Below are positions 26,485-34,972 of a DNA stretch of 55,142 bases, in pieces. This DNA is from Candidatus Parepulonipiscium sp. PG-Nuni2H_MBin01 (GTDB lineage: Bacteria; Bacillota; Clostridia; Lachnospirales; Cellulosilyticaceae), in NCBI GenBank assembly GCA_001994995.1, contig MDJM01000002.1, positions 1-55,142 on the forward strand, read 5' to 3'. How positions within the stretch are numbered: the first letter of the stretch is position 1; each line of letters starts with the position of its first letter. A model generated the notes under the pieces. It saw only the letters and a program-made list of their open reading frames with translations, had not been told where the DNA came from and did not search any database. The position numbers and the translations under genes were made by a program.

Positions 26485-27459
26485 TTAATATAAATGACAT
26501 GAAACTTGATGTGTAGCATCTAAAGTTTTTAACTCTGGCTCCACATCGCTACATTTTGGTTGTGCGTATCTGCATCTAGTTCTAAATCTACATCCAGACG
26601 GCGGATTTAGCGGACTTGGCACATCCCCTTCTAAAATTATTCTTTGCTTAGACTTCTCGCTCGTTGGGTCTGGTATTGGAATTGCCGACAGCAGCGCCTT
26701 AGTATATGGATGCTGTGGGTTTGAGTATATCTCATCGCTATTTCCTATCTCCACCAATTGCCCTAAGTACATTACTCCTATTCTATTTGAAATATGTTTT
26801 ACCATCGATAAATCATGCGCTATAAACAAATATCCCATACCCGTCTCAGCCTGAATTTCCTCTAGCATATTAACAACCTGCGCTTGTATCGATACATCCA
26901 GCGCCGAAATAGGCTCATCGCATATGATAAATTCTGGATTAACAGCTAGCGCCCTCGCTATTCCTATACGCTGTCTTTGGCCACCCGAAAACTCATGCGG
27001 ATAGCGACTAGCATGGTCTTTCATAAGCCCTACCCTTTGCAGTAGCGTCGCAATTATATCATCTCTTTCACCATTGCTACTTGCCACCTTATGCGTATCT
27101 ATCGCCTCTCCTATAATATCCGAAATAGTCATACGGCTATTTAACGAAGCATAGGGGTCCTGGAAAATCATCTGCATTTTCTTTCTATACGGTAACATCT
27201 GCTTCTCATTATAATCAGTAATATCCACCCCATCATAAATAATCCTACCTGCTGTTGGCTGATATAACTTAAGAACAGTTCTACCCGTAGTACTCTTACC
27301 ACAACCAGACTCACCTACAAGCCCTAAAGTCTCACCTTTTTTAATCCCAAAATTAACATTATCAACCGCCTTAATGTGCTTTTGTGTTTTCTTAAACAAT
27401 CCACTTGTTTTAGTAAAATACTTCTTTAAGCTCTGTATTTCTACTAAATACTCACTCAT
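26485..27459 (-). CDS. oppF: Oligopeptide ABC transporter ATP-binding protein OppF
   Basis: A 324-residue ATPase: Walker A GESGCGKST, signature FSGGQRQRIGIARAL, Walker B FIICDEPISALD, and the C-terminal oligo_HPY region with CRFRTRCRYAQPKC, whose cysteines bind an iron-sulfur cluster in some Dpp/Opp ATPases. It pairs with OppD. GAGGAGGG precedes ATG 27459. The upstream spacer contains a decayed copy of the oppD 3' end. Assignment as OppF rather than DppF rests on gene order and the peptide-binding partner. Confidence 0.93.
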   Translation of the reverse strand: MSEYLVEIQSLKKYFTKTSGLFKKTQKHIKAVDNVNFGIKKGETLGLVGESGCGKSTTGRTVLKLYQPTAGRIIYDGVDITDYNEKQMLPYRKKMQMIFQDPYASLNSRMTISDIIGEAIDTHKVASSNGERDDIIATLLQRVGLMKDHASRYPHEFSGGQRQRIGIARALAVNPEFIICDEPISALDVSIQAQVVNMLEEIQAETGMGYLFIAHDLSMVKHISNRIGVMYLGQLVEIGNSDEIYSNPQHPYTKALLSAIPIPDPTSEKSKQRIILEGDVPSPLNPPSGCRFRTRCRYAQPKCSDVEPELKTLDATHQVSCHLY

Positions 27460-27627
27460 TCCTAATCCCTCCTCTACTTCGTTGCACTACCACCAAGCCT
27501 TGCCCTAATCCGTGTTGCCATATTTGAGACACTATATTATTACTAAATACATACTCATTCCTAATCTAATCGCTACTTAGCTGCACTACCACCAAGTCTT
27601 GCTCTAAGCTCTTTTGGCACATTTGGA
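27442..27627. repeat. Tandem duplication across the oppD-oppF junction
   Basis: About 86 bases at 27442-27527 match 27541-27627 with an offset near 99. Each copy joins the start of oppF (or its relic) to the end of oppD. In the 27442-27527 copy the minus strand still reads RARLGGSATK-stop, a relic of the true OppD end RARLGGSAAK-stop. The relic is not translated as part of a gene. Confidence 0.8.
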
Positions 27628-28595
27628 TGATGCATATGGCATCTCGTTCTATGCCCTGGTGTAATCTCATATATTTCTGGCATCTCATCTAAGCATTTCT
27701 TTACTGCAAACTCACACCTGCTACAAAATGCACACCCTTTTGGTGGATGAAGCATATCTGGCGGCGACCCTGGTATTGGCACCAACGTTTGCTTAGTTAG
27801 CGTTTCCGGATTTGGTACCGACTTTAATAGCCCTATCGTATACGGATTTTGTGGATTCGCAAACAACTCAGTTACCGTCGCCTCCTCCATCATCATACCT
27901 CCATACATTACTATTACCCTATCACACAACTCCGCTATAACCCCCAAATCATGCGTAATAAAAATAATTGATGTATCTAACTTCTCTCTTAGACCTTTTA
28001 ATAAATCAAGTATTTGCGCCTGTATCGTTACATCAAGCGCAGTCGTTGGCTCATCAGCAATCAGAAGCTCCGGCTCGCATGACAATGCCATTGCGATAAT
28101 CGCCCTCTGTCTCATTCCACCTGAAAACTCATGTGGATAATTCTTAACCCTTTGCTCAGGCGATGGAATTCCTACCGCCTCAAGCATCTTAATTGCAATC
28201 TCATCCGCCTGTGCTTGCGATAAATCCTTATGCGCTCTTATTACCTCCGTCATCTGATTTCCTATAGTGTACACAGGATTAAGTGCAGTCATAGGGTCCT
28301 GAAAAATCATCGAAATTTCATCCCCCTGAATTTGCCTCATCTCCTTTGCAGTCTTTGTAACCAAATCTTGCCCCTTAAACAATACCTTACCATTTTTAAT
28401 CTTCCCTGGGTGCTGCAGCAGTTTCATAATCGACATACAAGTAATACTTTTACCACTACCAGATTCACCAACTATACCTACAACCTCACCTTTATAAATA
28501 TCAAACGAAACATTTCTAACCGACTGAACTTCTCCAAGATGTGTAAAAAACGACGTTTCTAATCCTTGAACTTCTAATACCTTTTCTTTTTCCAT
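27573..28595 (-). CDS. oppD: Oligopeptide ABC transporter ATP-binding protein OppD
   Basis: A 340-residue ATPase with Walker A GESGSGKSI, signature FSGGMRQRAIIAMAL, Walker B LLIADEPTTALD and a C-terminal oligo_HPY region with four cysteines (CAFCSRCEFAVKKC). The frame is open to a TTG at 28619, but GGTGATG before ATG 28595 gives a good ribosome site, and MEKEKVLEVQGL matches typical N-termini. It forms a heterodimer with OppF on the inner face of OppBC. About 350 bases of repeat-rich DNA separate it from oppC, unusual inside an operon. Confidence 0.92.
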   Translation of the reverse strand: MEKEKVLEVQGLETSFFTHLGEVQSVRNVSFDIYKGEVVGIVGESGSGKSITCMSIMKLLQHPGKIKNGKVLFKGQDLVTKTAKEMRQIQGDEISMIFQDPMTALNPVYTIGNQMTEVIRAHKDLSQAQADEIAIKMLEAVGIPSPEQRVKNYPHEFSGGMRQRAIIAMALSCEPELLIADEPTTALDVTIQAQILDLLKGLREKLDTSIIFITHDLGVIAELCDRVIVMYGGMMMEEATVTELFANPQNPYTIGLLKSVPNPETLTKQTLVPIPGSPPDMLHPPKGCAFCSRCEFAVKKCLDEMPEIYEITPGHRTRCHMHHPNVPKELRARLGGSAAK

Positions 28596-28619
28596 TATCC
28601 TCATCACCGTTTTGAACAA

Positions 28620-28944
28620 CGCCGCCTAAATGGCTGCCGCAGCTCCCTTTCTGTTTTAATTTATAGACGGTTGAATAAATAATTCATTTACTAAATCAAG
28701 TAAATATGCAACAGCCTATTGGTAATTGCCTAGCTAAAGGCAACTACCATAAATCTTACTTCACAAAATCTTAAATCCTAAATCAATCTTAATTCCAAGT
28801 AACACAGGGGCTTCGCCCCTGCGAAGGGGCCGGAGGCCCCAAATAAGCTTAATAATCTTACTAACTTTAAATGCATGCATATTACTTAGGGGTAGGACCC
28901 CTTTCGGAGCCGAAGGCCCATTAATACGCTTGCTAATCTTAAAT
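28620..28944. repeat. Repeat-filled spacer between oppC and oppD
   Basis: No gene is supported. It contains a hairpin GGTAATTGCC / GGCAACTACC (28720-28747), an inverted copy of the GC-rich element (about 28797-28840: GTAACACAGGGGCTTCGCCC then GGGGCCGGAGGCCCC), and a degenerate copy at about 28884-28922. The first is the reverse complement of the unit at 2636-2660. These hairpins may set relative expression of oppBC and oppDFA. Confidence 0.8.
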
Positions 28945-30129
28945 CTATTTACGCAATCTAGGGTCAAGCGCATCTCTAAGCCCATCTCCTAAAAAGTTAA
29001 ATGCAAACATTGTTACTGCTATTGCTATAGATGGCACTGCCAACTGATATGGGTATGAACGTATTCCACCTAGCGCATCACTAGCTAGCGTTCCCCACGA
29101 TGCTTCTGGTGCTGAAATCCCTAGCCCCATAAAACTTAAAAACGCTTCTGTAAATATCGCACTTGGTATTGCCATCATCATCGATACTACTATTGGCCCT
29201 ATTGCATTTGGTATTAAATGCCTCACTATAATCTTTCCTTTTGATACTCCTAGCGCTCTTGCCGCTAACACAAACTCTTGCTCTTTTAAACTAAGAACTT
29301 GCCCTCTAACTAACCTCGCCATTCCTACCCAGTACACTGCTCCAATCGTAATTATTATCGTCTTTAACCCTGGCTCTATAATAACCATAAGCATAATTAC
29401 AATAAGTAAAAGCGGTACTGAATTTATAATATCCACTATCCTCATCATAATATTATCCAGCTTACCGCCCTCATATCCTGCGATACCACCGTATAACACC
29501 CCGATAAATAAGTTAACTAGCGATGCTACCAAACCTACTGTTAACGAAATTCTTGCTCCATATAACACCCTTGTCAATATATCTCGCCCTAAACTATCCG
29601 TTCCTAATAAATATGATTTATTGTAAACCTTAGTTGTATCATACTTATCTATAAGCACTCCATCAACATATAAATCATACTTATCTTGCATAACATTTGA
29701 ACTACTATTTGCTCTAGCTGAAGAATAATCAAATTTAACCTCAACACCATCAATATCATACATCATATAACTTTGTGTCGTATTTCTCTCCGTCTCCTTC
29801 AGTGCTTCCACTATAGTTCCATCCGCTTCCATCCTAAACAACTTATACTCCCTATGCACATACACATAAATGTCATCCTTAATATGCGTAATCTCATAAC
29901 TAATCGGAATATTCGCTAGCGCCAAAGACTGGTCTGAATAACTATACGGTGTCCACATCGGACCAAATATTGCCAGCAATGCTATAATCACAATCATCAC
30001 AAGCCCTGTCATTGCCATCACATTTTGCCTAAGCCTTCTCCACACATCCTGCCAATACGTCAAACTCTTTCGCGTTGTCTGTGTACCCTCCAGGCTGCCC
30101 GGCTCTACAACTTCCCACTCATTGTTCAT
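28945..30129 (-). CDS. oppC: Oligopeptide ABC transporter permease OppC
   Basis: A 394-residue permease. An N-terminal cytoplasmic tail, TM1 near residues 37-60, then an unusually long extracytoplasmic insert (about 70-160, including YVYVHREYKLF and DKYDLYVDGVLIDKYD), then the standard BPD_transp core: GTDSLGRDILTRVLYGARISL, the EAA loop AARALGVSKGKIIVRHLIPN, and the FNFLGDGLRDALDPRLRK end. Common OppC proteins are about 300 residues, so roughly 90 residues are extra. It starts 12 bases after oppB and forms the channel with it. Confidence 0.92.
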   Translation of the reverse strand: MNNEWEVVEPGSLEGTQTTRKSLTYWQDVWRRLRQNVMAMTGLVMIVIIALLAIFGPMWTPYSYSDQSLALANIPISYEITHIKDDIYVYVHREYKLFRMEADGTIVEALKETERNTTQSYMMYDIDGVEVKFDYSSARANSSSNVMQDKYDLYVDGVLIDKYDTTKVYNKSYLLGTDSLGRDILTRVLYGARISLTVGLVASLVNLFIGVLYGGIAGYEGGKLDNIMMRIVDIINSVPLLLIVIMLMVIIEPGLKTIIITIGAVYWVGMARLVRGQVLSLKEQEFVLAARALGVSKGKIIVRHLIPNAIGPIVVSMMMAIPSAIFTEAFLSFMGLGISAPEASWGTLASDALGGIRSYPYQLAVPSIAIAVTMFAFNFLGDGLRDALDPRLRK

Positions 30130-30141
30130 AGTTTCTCCCCC

Positions 30142-31062
30142 CTAATCGCTAAGTTTAATTCTAGGGTCTATTACTGCGTAAGCAATATCAACTAAAAGAA
30201 CCATAAAAATATAAACTGCTGCGTAGAATAACGTAATACTCATAATTACTGTATAATCACGATTAGTAACACTCTCTGTAAAGTGCGTCCCCATACCAGG
30301 AAGTGCAAATATCTTCTCAACTACAAACGACCCTGTAAGAATACTAGCAACCATTGGTCCCACATAAGTTACCACTGGTATCAATGCATTTTTAAGTGCG
30401 TGCTTTCCTATAACCTTAAACTGATTTAGCCCATTCGCTCTTGCCGTTCTTATATAATCTTGTCTTAATACTTCTAGCATACTAGAACGCATCAGTCTTG
30501 TAACATACGCTAATGAAAACCCTGAAAGTGCCACCACTGGCCCTATGTAACTATTCCATCCGCTAAGCCCTCCTGCTGGAATTAGGCCTAATAGCTCCCC
30601 AAAAACATACATCATAAATGTCCCCACAACAAAACTAGGCACCGCAATCCCTATTGTTGCTATAAACATTACAATGTGGTCAATAATACTATTTTGCTTT
30701 AACGCTGAAATAATCCCTATTGGAATACCCATAAATAAAATCACACAAACTGCTATCATCCCCACTTTAGCAGACGTTGGTAACCCTTGCGAAATCATAT
30801 CATTTACAGTAACCCCAGTCTTTTTCATCGAAACTCCCAAATCACCCTTTAAAAGGTTGCCTATGTAAGTTAAATATTGCTGATAAAGCGGTTGGTCAAG
30901 TCCGTACTTCTCCATTAGCGCCGCCTCAATCTCTGGAGCCAGCTCTCTTTCAGAAGTGAATGGACCGCCTGGGATAGAATGCATTAACCCAAACGTAAGA
31001 GCGCTGATAATCAGCAGTGTGACAATCATTGAAAATAATCTTTTTACAACGTATCTTGCCAT
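30142..31062 (-). CDS. oppB: Oligopeptide ABC transporter permease OppB
   Basis: A 306-residue permease with six predicted membrane helices, the N-terminal MARYVVKRLFSMIVTLLIIS segment, the PGGPF motif typical of OppB/DppB and the EAA loop RTARANGLNQFKVIGKHALKN. It is the first gene of the oppBCDFA operon and starts with a GAGAG ribosome site. The promoter at 31110-31138 lies about 50 bases upstream. Confidence 0.93.
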   Translation of the reverse strand: MARYVVKRLFSMIVTLLIISALTFGLMHSIPGGPFTSERELAPEIEAALMEKYGLDQPLYQQYLTYIGNLLKGDLGVSMKKTGVTVNDMISQGLPTSAKVGMIAVCVILFMGIPIGIISALKQNSIIDHIVMFIATIGIAVPSFVVGTFMMYVFGELLGLIPAGGLSGWNSYIGPVVALSGFSLAYVTRLMRSSMLEVLRQDYIRTARANGLNQFKVIGKHALKNALIPVVTYVGPMVASILTGSFVVEKIFALPGMGTHFTESVTNRDYTVIMSITLFYAAVYIFMVLLVDIAYAVIDPRIKLSD

Positions 31063-31109
31063 ATTACTCTCCTCTCTGTTCTCAATTGCTATTTAATTTT
31101 TATGTTTAC

Positions 31110-31138
31110 ATTATATATCCTTTTTTTGGAAAATGCAA
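31110..31138 (-). promoter_or_regulatory. Promoter of the opp operon
   Basis: On the minus strand TTGCAT (31133-31138), a 17-base spacer and TATAAT (31110-31115). The spacer contains TCC-A7-GGA, a small inverted repeat. Confidence 0.75.
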
Positions 31139-31366
31139 GTTTAATTTAACAAAAAATCTTTTTTTGTGAAATTAGTGTATATTAGTTAAGCTTATTTCTA
31201 GGTTTTTAACGTCATATAACAAAGTCTATAGTTAATATTTATAGACAAGTATTAGAATTTTGACATACTCACTTATTCTTACGTCTTTTTTTCGTCTTGT
31301 TGGACAAGTTTGCTTTTAAAATTAAGCTTAAAATGGTATAATCATTACCATTAGGAGGTGGTTTTT
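31139..31366. other. AT-rich spacer between opp operon and M15 peptidase gene
   Basis: With the promoter to its left this is a 304-base gap. It holds ACAAAAAA / TTTTTTGT (about 31149-31167), a perfect TATAAT at 31337-31342 that probably serves the peptidase gene although no good -35 is seen, and AGGAGG at 31353-31358. No gene seen. Confidence 0.5.
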
Positions 31367-32152
31367 TTGACCAGCAAAATATTAATAAGTCTACTAGTTC
31401 TCGCTATAGACTCAATCTCGCAAGTTACTATTACCGAACTTGCATCCGCTATAAAATCTAAATTTATTAACTATGAAACAATAGCCTTATCCACTCTAGA
31501 TAACACTATAGCTACGTTTGAAACTACAGAATTTTTTGACGATTACAGCATAGCGCATGACGATGAATGTGTGCCACAAGGCGATGCCATAGATAACGAG
31601 CTATTTCTAATTCACAGCGATATACCAGATAACGTAATAGAAACTATGCTTGGTAAATCGCTACCTACTGTAGAATTTGCACAAATACTGTCCTTAGTCA
31701 CCGTAACTTATATAGACTACGATGGCAACATAAAAACTGGCGATTTAATTGTCCACAAAGATTTAGCTCAAGAAGTAGCTGAAATCTTTCAAGAAATCTA
31801 CGATAGTAAATTTCCCATTGCAAATATCAGCCTAGTAGATGTCTACAACGCCGATGATAACTTATCTATGATTAACAACAACACATCTGCATTTAACTAC
31901 AGACTAATTCACGGCTCCAGTATGTTATCTAATCATTCATACGGCCGTTCAATAGACATCAATCCGCTAGTAAACCCTCATGTGATAAATGGCACTGCTT
32001 ATCCTGCCGAAGCCGCTTCTTATATCGACCGCACTATAGATACGCCGGGCTTAATCCGCGAAGGCGACGCAGTCTACAATGCATTCGTAAGCCGCGGCTG
32101 GACTTGGGGTGGTCATTGGTCAAATCCTGACTATCAACACTTTGAAAAATAA
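31367..32152 (+). CDS. Secreted M15-family peptidase (D,D-carboxypeptidase / endopeptidase-like)
   Basis: A 261-residue exported or anchored protein: a hydrophobic N-terminus (ILISLLVLAI), an unassigned middle region, then a zinc peptidase core with SNHSYGRSIDINP (His and Asp ligands), GWTWGGHW and the final DYQHFE (last His ligand). This is the M15 pattern of VanY-like and L-Ala-D-Glu endopeptidases that trim peptidoglycan stem peptides. Cleavage specificity cannot be told from sequence. No ATG is available: AGGAGG at 31353-31358 with an 8-base spacer points to TTG 31367; GTG 31358 overlaps the ribosome site and is less likely. Confidence 0.85.
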   Translation: MTSKILISLLVLAIDSISQVTITELASAIKSKFINYETIALSTLDNTIATFETTEFFDDYSIAHDDECVPQGDAIDNELFLIHSDIPDNVIETMLGKSLPTVEFAQILSLVTVTYIDYDGNIKTGDLIVHKDLAQEVAEIFQEIYDSKFPIANISLVDVYNADDNLSMINNNTSAFNYRLIHGSSMLSNHSYGRSIDINPLVNPHVINGTAYPAEAASYIDRTIDTPGLIREGDAVYNAFVSRGWTWGGHWSNPDYQHFEK

Positions 32153-32156
32153 ACAT

Positions 32157-32180
32157 AAAAAAAGAGGGCTTAGCCCTCTT
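32157..32180. terminator. Convergent terminator
   Basis: AAGAGGGC (32162-32169), loop TTA, GCCCTCTT (32173-32180). The A-run on the left gives the U-run for the minus-strand amino-acid transporter operon; on the plus strand the tract after the stem is weak. Confidence 0.85.
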
Positions 32181-32190
32181 CCACATTATA

Positions 32191-32302
32191 AACTAGTGCT
32201 ATCGTTTCTAAACTTATAGCATAACTAGTGCTATCATTTCTAAATTTATAGCTCTTTATAGCATTTTAAACAACTAGTGCTATCATTTCTAAATTTTATA
32301 GC
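32191..32302. repeat. Three tandem copies of the glnQ 3' end region
   Basis: AACTAGTGCTATCATTTCTA followed by AATTTATAGC recurs at 32191-32220, 32223-32252 and 32272-32302. The last copy contains the glnQ stop codon region. AGTGCTAT and ATAGCACT make that copy an inverted repeat around the stop. Confidence 0.85.
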
Positions 32303-33018
32303 ACTTTGCTAAAAAATAACTTAGTCCTATCGTTTTGCGGATTATCAAACACATCTTTAGGATTACCATTCTCCACAATAACCCCTCCATCCATAAACAT
32401 TAACCGCGTTCCCACTTCTCTTGCAAATCCCATCTCATGCGTTACTATCACCATCGTCATTCCCTCATTCGCTAAATCCAAAATAACCTGCAACACTTCT
32501 TTAACCATTTCAGGGTCAAGCGCCGAAGTTGGCTCATCAAATAACATAACTTCGGGATTCATAGCAAGCGCTCTCGCAATTGCAATACGTTGCTTCTGCC
32601 CACCTGATAATCTACTTGGATACTCATTTGCCTTATCCCGAAGCCCTACCTTATCCAATAAATCAAACGCCACCTTCTGCGCCTCATCTTTACTCATCCC
32701 TTTAACTTTAATCGGTGCAAGCGTTATATTATCTAAAACACTCATATGCGGAAACAAATTAAAATGCTGAAACACCATCCCTACCTTCTGTCTTACTTTA
32801 TTAATATCAACATCGCTACGCAAAATACTATTTCCATCCAATAAAATATCTCCGCTAGTAGCATCCTCCATTTTATTAATACATCTAAGAAACGTAGATT
32901 TTCCAGACCCCGATGGCCCTATTACAACAACTACCTCGCCTTGAAAAATCGTATCTGTAATCCCTTTTAACACTTCAAGTTCACCAAAACTTTTACGTAA
33001 ATCTTGTATTCTAATCAT
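32296..33018 (-). CDS. glnQ: Polar amino-acid ABC transporter ATP-binding protein
   Basis: A 240-residue ATPase of the GlnQ/HisP class: Walker [16 protein letters not shown], signature [15 protein letters not shown], Walker [17 protein letters not shown] and switch VTHEMGF. It energises the permease at 33290-34000 for uptake of glutamine or another polar amino acid. It is the last gene of a minus-strand unit binding protein-permease-(microprotein)-ATPase. A 191-base spacer with GC-rich and 39-base tandem repeats separates it from the small ORF. The class is certain; the amino acid is not. Confidence 0.92.
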   Translation of the reverse strand: MIRIQDLRKSFGELEVLKGITDTIFQGEVVVVIGPSGSGKSTFLRCINKMEDATSGDILLDGNSILRSDVDINKVRQKVGMVFQHFNLFPHMSVLDNITLAPIKVKGMSKDEAQKVAFDLLDKVGLRDKANEYPSRLSGGQKQRIAIARALAMNPEVMLFDEPTSALDPEMVKEVLQVILDLANEGMTMVIVTHEMGFAREVGTRLMFMDGGVIVENGNPKDVFDNPQNDRTKLFFSKVL

Positions 33019-33050
33019 AATTCACTCCTTATAAATACTAAGTCTGGGGA

Positions 33051-33190
33051 ATAGGGGCCTACGGCCCTGACCCCCTCAGCTAAATAGGTAACTAAAGCCT
33101 AAGCCAAGTTTTTCTCAGCTAAATGGGTAACTAAAGCCTAAGCCAAGTCTTTCTCAGCTAAATGGGTAACTAAAGCCTCCGCCAAAGTCC
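33051..33190. repeat. GC-rich palindrome followed by three 39-base tandem repeats
   Basis: GGGGCCTACGGCCCTGACCC (33054-33073) is related to the dispersed GC-rich elements. Directly beside it a 39-base unit (CTCAGCTAAATGGGTAACTA then AAGCCTAAGCCAAG) occurs at 33075-33113, 33114-33152 and, partly diverged, 33153-33190. Confidence 0.85.
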
Positions 33191-33209
33191 ATCTCCGGAA
33201 GGGAGAGCT

Positions 33210-33275
33210 TTATCCCGTAACTATCATCCACACAACCACCCCAAACATCACAACATACATCCACATCCACCCCAT
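33210..33275 (-). CDS. Candidate 21-residue hydrophobic microprotein
   Basis: Minus-strand ATG 33275 to TAA 33210 encodes 21 residues, nearly all hydrophobic: MGWMWMYVVM and a second half rich in Val, Trp and Met. It would form one membrane segment. A strong AAAGGGGG site starts within the permease stop codon and is 7-8 bases from the ATG. The arrangement, between the permease and ATPase genes of an amino-acid importer, suggests a small membrane subunit or modulator, but this is inference from one sequence. A chance ORF cannot be excluded. Confidence 0.45.
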   Translation of the reverse strand: MGWMWMYVVMFGVVVWMIVTG

Positions 33276-33289
33276 ATCAAATGCCCCCT

Positions 33290-34000
33290 TTAACCTTGCT
33301 TATTCAGTCTCCTTTCAATACCTCTCATAAACCATGTTAAAATGCTAGTTAACATAAGATAAATAATCGCCACCATAATTAGCGGAATTTCAAAATTATA
33401 CGTATTACCAATCATAATATCCGCTGCTTTCATAAGGTCCATTCCTCCTATAAACCCTATAATCGCCGTTTCCTTAATAAGTACAATAAACTCATTCACA
33501 AGCGCAGGCAACATCTGTTTAATCGCCTGAGGCAAAATAATTACCATCATCGTCTGTCCATACGAAAGCCCTAGCGAACGCCCAGCCTCCATTTGTCCCT
33601 TATCAATAGCAACAATTCCTCCGCGAATAACCTCTGCCATATACGCACCGCTGTTTATCCCAAATGCAATACCTCCAACTAACACTCTCGGTAAATCCAG
33701 TGGCCCAAGCACCACTAGCCACAAAAACGAAATCTGTACTACTGCTGGTGTACCTCTAATAATATCCACATACACTTTTGTAATAAACTTAAAAACTTTC
33801 ACAAAAACCTTAATAAACCTATTATCACTCTCCACCTTCAAAATCTGAGACACCGCCACCACTAGCCCTATAGCTAGCCCTACTCCTGTTGCAATCAGCG
33901 ATAACAATATCGTATTATACAACCCATCAAGCACTGTTTCATAATACCTTCCATTGATAAAAATCTCAAAAAAGGCCATCGTCCTATCCATCGTAAACAT
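33290..34000 (-). CDS. Polar amino-acid ABC transporter permease
   Basis: A 236-residue HisM/GlnP-type permease with about five membrane helices: GLYNTILLSLIATGVGLAIG, DIIRGTPAVVQISFLW (the family RGTP motif) and the EAA loop EAGRSLGLSYGQTMMVIILPQAIK. The first in-frame codon is a TTG at 34003; AGGAGG with 8-base spacing points to ATG 34000. It is downstream of the binding-protein gene across a hairpin that probably reduces read-through, which is common where the binding protein is made in excess. Confidence 0.92.
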   Translation of the reverse strand: MFTMDRTMAFFEIFINGRYYETVLDGLYNTILLSLIATGVGLAIGLVVAVSQILKVESDNRFIKVFVKVFKFITKVYVDIIRGTPAVVQISFLWLVVLGPLDLPRVLVGGIAFGINSGAYMAEVIRGGIVAIDKGQMEAGRSLGLSYGQTMMVIILPQAIKQMLPALVNEFIVLIKETAIIGFIGGMDLMKAADIMIGNTYNFEIPLIMVAIIYLMLTSILTWFMRGIERRLNKQG

Positions 34001-34090
34001 CAATTCATCCTCCTAACCAATACAAAGGTCTTGTTAACTTTAAAAATTTTGCCCCTGGACACATTTCTATTAAATTAACAGCTCCATAAC

Positions 34091-34122
34091 AAAAAGGCTA
34101 AGGACACATTTTCCTTAACCTT
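34091..34122 (-). terminator. Intra-operon hairpin after the amino-acid binding protein
   Basis: AAGGCTAAGGA (34094-34104) pairs with TCCTTAACCTT (34112-34122); the five-A run on its left is a short U-run on the minus strand. Likely partial termination before the permease gene. Confidence 0.8.
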
Positions 34123-34130
34123 CATATTAT

Positions 34131-34244
34131 ACTACCTATATTCAAAAAATATTATTCCACATCAGTTTCTGCGAAATACTTATTATCTCATCACTACCTA
34201 TATTCAAAAAATATTATTCCACATCAGTTTCAGCAAAGTATTTA
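34131..34244. repeat. Tandem duplication of the binding-protein 3' end
   Basis: A block of about 52 bases at 34131-34182 is repeated at 34193-34244 (offset 62). On the minus strand both read KYFAETDVE-stop; only the 34193-34244 copy is the real gene end, and the other is an untranslated relic. Confidence 0.9.
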
Positions 34245-34972
34245 CTATAAATCTCATCATACTGACCATTTGCCTTAATGCTTGCTAGCGCACCATTAAC
34301 CGCTTCTAACAACTCAATATTTTCCTTATTAATGGCAATCGCATATTCCTCTTCCACAAACGGAGTCTCCAGCAATCTTAAATCATCTTGCCCTGCCACA
34401 AAATTAATTGCCGGTTGCTCATCCACAATAACCGCCTCTACTGTACCATTCTTAAGGTCCGCCACAGCAAGCGCTGCCTTATTAAACTGAATAATATCCA
34501 CATCATCCAAGTACGCTCTCGCAAACTGGTCTCCTGTAGTATTAATCTGCACCCCTATTCTCTTACCCTCCAAATCATCCACAGACTCAATATCCACAGC
34601 ATCAGCTCGCACTATTACCATCTGCTTTGACTCAAAATACCCATCACTAAAATTAACAAATGCCAACCTATCATCTAGCACTGTCATACCAGCAACAACC
34701 ATATCCACCATGCCATTTGATACCGCCCCAATCAGCGTCTTAAACTCCATATCCTCCACACGAAGCTCCATCCCTAGCTCATCGGCAATAAGCTGTGCCA
34801 AATCCACATCAAACCCTACAATCTCACTACCTTCATAATATTCAAACGGCGGAAACGCTGCATTAGTACCCATAATCAACACCTCTTGCATCGTAGCCTC
34901 ATCAGCAACATCACTAGCACCGCATCCTACCATTGCTAACCCAACTGCCAGCGCCGCAAATAATTTCCTCAT
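34214..34972 (-). CDS. Polar amino-acid ABC transporter substrate-binding lipoprotein
   Basis: A 252-residue family 3 binding protein with signal peptide and lipobox MVGC (residues 14-17), then the typical LIMGTNAAFPPFEYYEG opening, GFDVDLAQLIADELG, and DMVVAGMTVLDDR. The Arg in the DDR block and the Asp after VDEQP are the usual carboxylate and amino-group contacts for amino-acid ligands. It is the first gene of the transporter unit. Glutamine, cystine and basic amino-acid binders share these features, so the ligand is open. Confidence 0.92.
   Translation of the reverse strand: MRKLFAALAVGLAMVGCGASDVADEATMQEVLIMGTNAAFPPFEYYEGSEIVGFDVDLAQLIADELGMELRVEDMEFKTLIGAVSNGMVDMVVAGMTVLDDRLAFVNFSDGYFESKQMVIVRADAVDIESVDDLEGKRIGVQINTTGDQFARAYLDDVDIIQFNKAALAVADLKNGTVEAVIVDEQPAINFVAGQDDLRLLETPFVEEEYAIAINKENIELLEAVNGALASIKANGQYDEIYSKYFAETDVE

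Noticed and set aside
28761-28985. Minus-strand ORF of 74 codons between oppC and oppD
   Set aside because: It runs through the GC-rich palindromic repeats and into the end of oppC, has no ribosome site and no family resemblance; its composition comes from the repeats.
32191-33190. CRISPR array
   Set aside because: The repeats are adjacent tandem copies with no unique spacers of even length, and no cas genes are present.
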